From positions 310,001 through 374,000 of the forward strand of contig NC_013162.1 of assembly GCF_000023285.1 (NCBI RefSeq): a DNA stretch of 64,000 nt. The letters run 5' to 3'. Positions 63,934-64,000 of the stretch are shown piece by piece. This DNA comes from Capnocytophaga ochracea DSM 7271. GTDB lineage: Bacteria > Bacteroidota > Bacteroidia > Flavobacteriales > Flavobacteriaceae. The notes beneath the pieces are model-generated. The model did not search any database, was not told the origin of the DNA, and saw only the letters and a program-made list of their open reading frames with translations. Position 1 is the first letter of the stretch; each line of letters starts with the position of its first letter. The translations under genes were made by a program, and so were the position numbers.

Positions 63934-64000
63934 TTAAAATTCAAAACTTCCTACTTCAATCACCTCCTTGGCATTACTGAGGCGTACAGTGGTTTCTTGC
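63934..64000 (-). CDS. C-terminal end of a gene cut by the window edge
   Basis: On the minus strand the last 21 codons read QETTVRLSNAKEVIEVGSFE then F and a stop at 63934-63936. The terminator at 63875 lies just beyond, as expected for the end of a real gene. Too little is visible to name the family. Confidence 0.55.
   Translation of the reverse strand, partial: QETTVRLSNAKEVIEVGSFEF

Overview
The window reads as chromosomal DNA of a low-GC Bacteroidota bacterium of the class Flavobacteriia, most likely Capnocytophaga or a close relative. The sequence supports this in several ways. There is a SusC/SusD pair, and many outer-membrane beta-barrels and lipoproteins. Shine-Dalgarno sequences are almost absent before starts. 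Upstream of many genes the phylum-specific promoter pattern recurs: TTG, about 19 bases, then TAnnTTTG. The genus is an inference from gene content and composition; no rRNA is present to confirm it.

Layout. 0-5.5 kb: a partial polytopic glycosyltransferase-like protein, a secreted glutathione peroxidase, a DUF4254 protein and the succinate dehydrogenase operon sdhCAB. 5.7-10.8 kb: a copper module (CopA-type ATPase plus an AraC regulator with a metal-binding-like N-terminus) and a surface pair (PCMD lipoprotein plus barrel). 10.8-11.4 kb: repeat-rich intergenic DNA. 11.4-16.8 kb: fur-like gene and purA, then a Dyp peroxidase between a decayed and an intact copy of a small antitoxin-like gene, then a TonB-receptor-like protein. 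16.8-27.7 kb: an AddA/RecB-type helicase-nuclease, a beta-propeller lipoprotein, a lone MoxR ATPase, a GH109 enzyme, a Pif1-like helicase and a small barrel. 27.8-33.3 kb: an ExbB/ExbD energising operon, tRNA-Ser(GGA), asparaginase, an acyltransferase and TatD.

33.4-45.4 kb: a segment bounded by two inverted copies of an unusual composite repeat (a flank of about 130 bp plus an 11-bp tandem array). It encloses a hydrolase with an apparent N-terminal frameshift, susCD, a barrel, metK behind a SAM-II-like riboswitch, a porin and a TlpA-like thioredoxin lipoprotein. 45.5-53.4 kb: housekeeping genes carA, eno and rpmH, surface lipoproteins and aspartate kinase. 53.4-58.7 kb: the ROK-mazG-hisS operon, then a small cassette of tandem SUKH-like (SMI1/KNR4) immunity-type proteins. 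58.8-64 kb: an efflux operon with adaptor and outer-membrane channel but no RND pump, preceded by a probable attenuator; a small lipoprotein with a propeptide-like fold; a DUF5723 barrel; and the end of one more gene.

The most unusual signal is not a protein. Eleven-base-pair periodicity recurs throughout the intergenic DNA. At 44982-45410, 39 consecutive 11-bp units of four sequence types stay in one unbroken register. The reverse-complement array lies at 33426-33601. A separate dispersed element, also built of 11-bp units of the form agcttatagga, occurs four times (11.0, 24.7, 39.8 and 62.1 kb). Eleven base pairs is close to one helical turn, so these could act as phased DNA-structure or protein-binding elements, or may be products of an 11-bp-biased expansion process.
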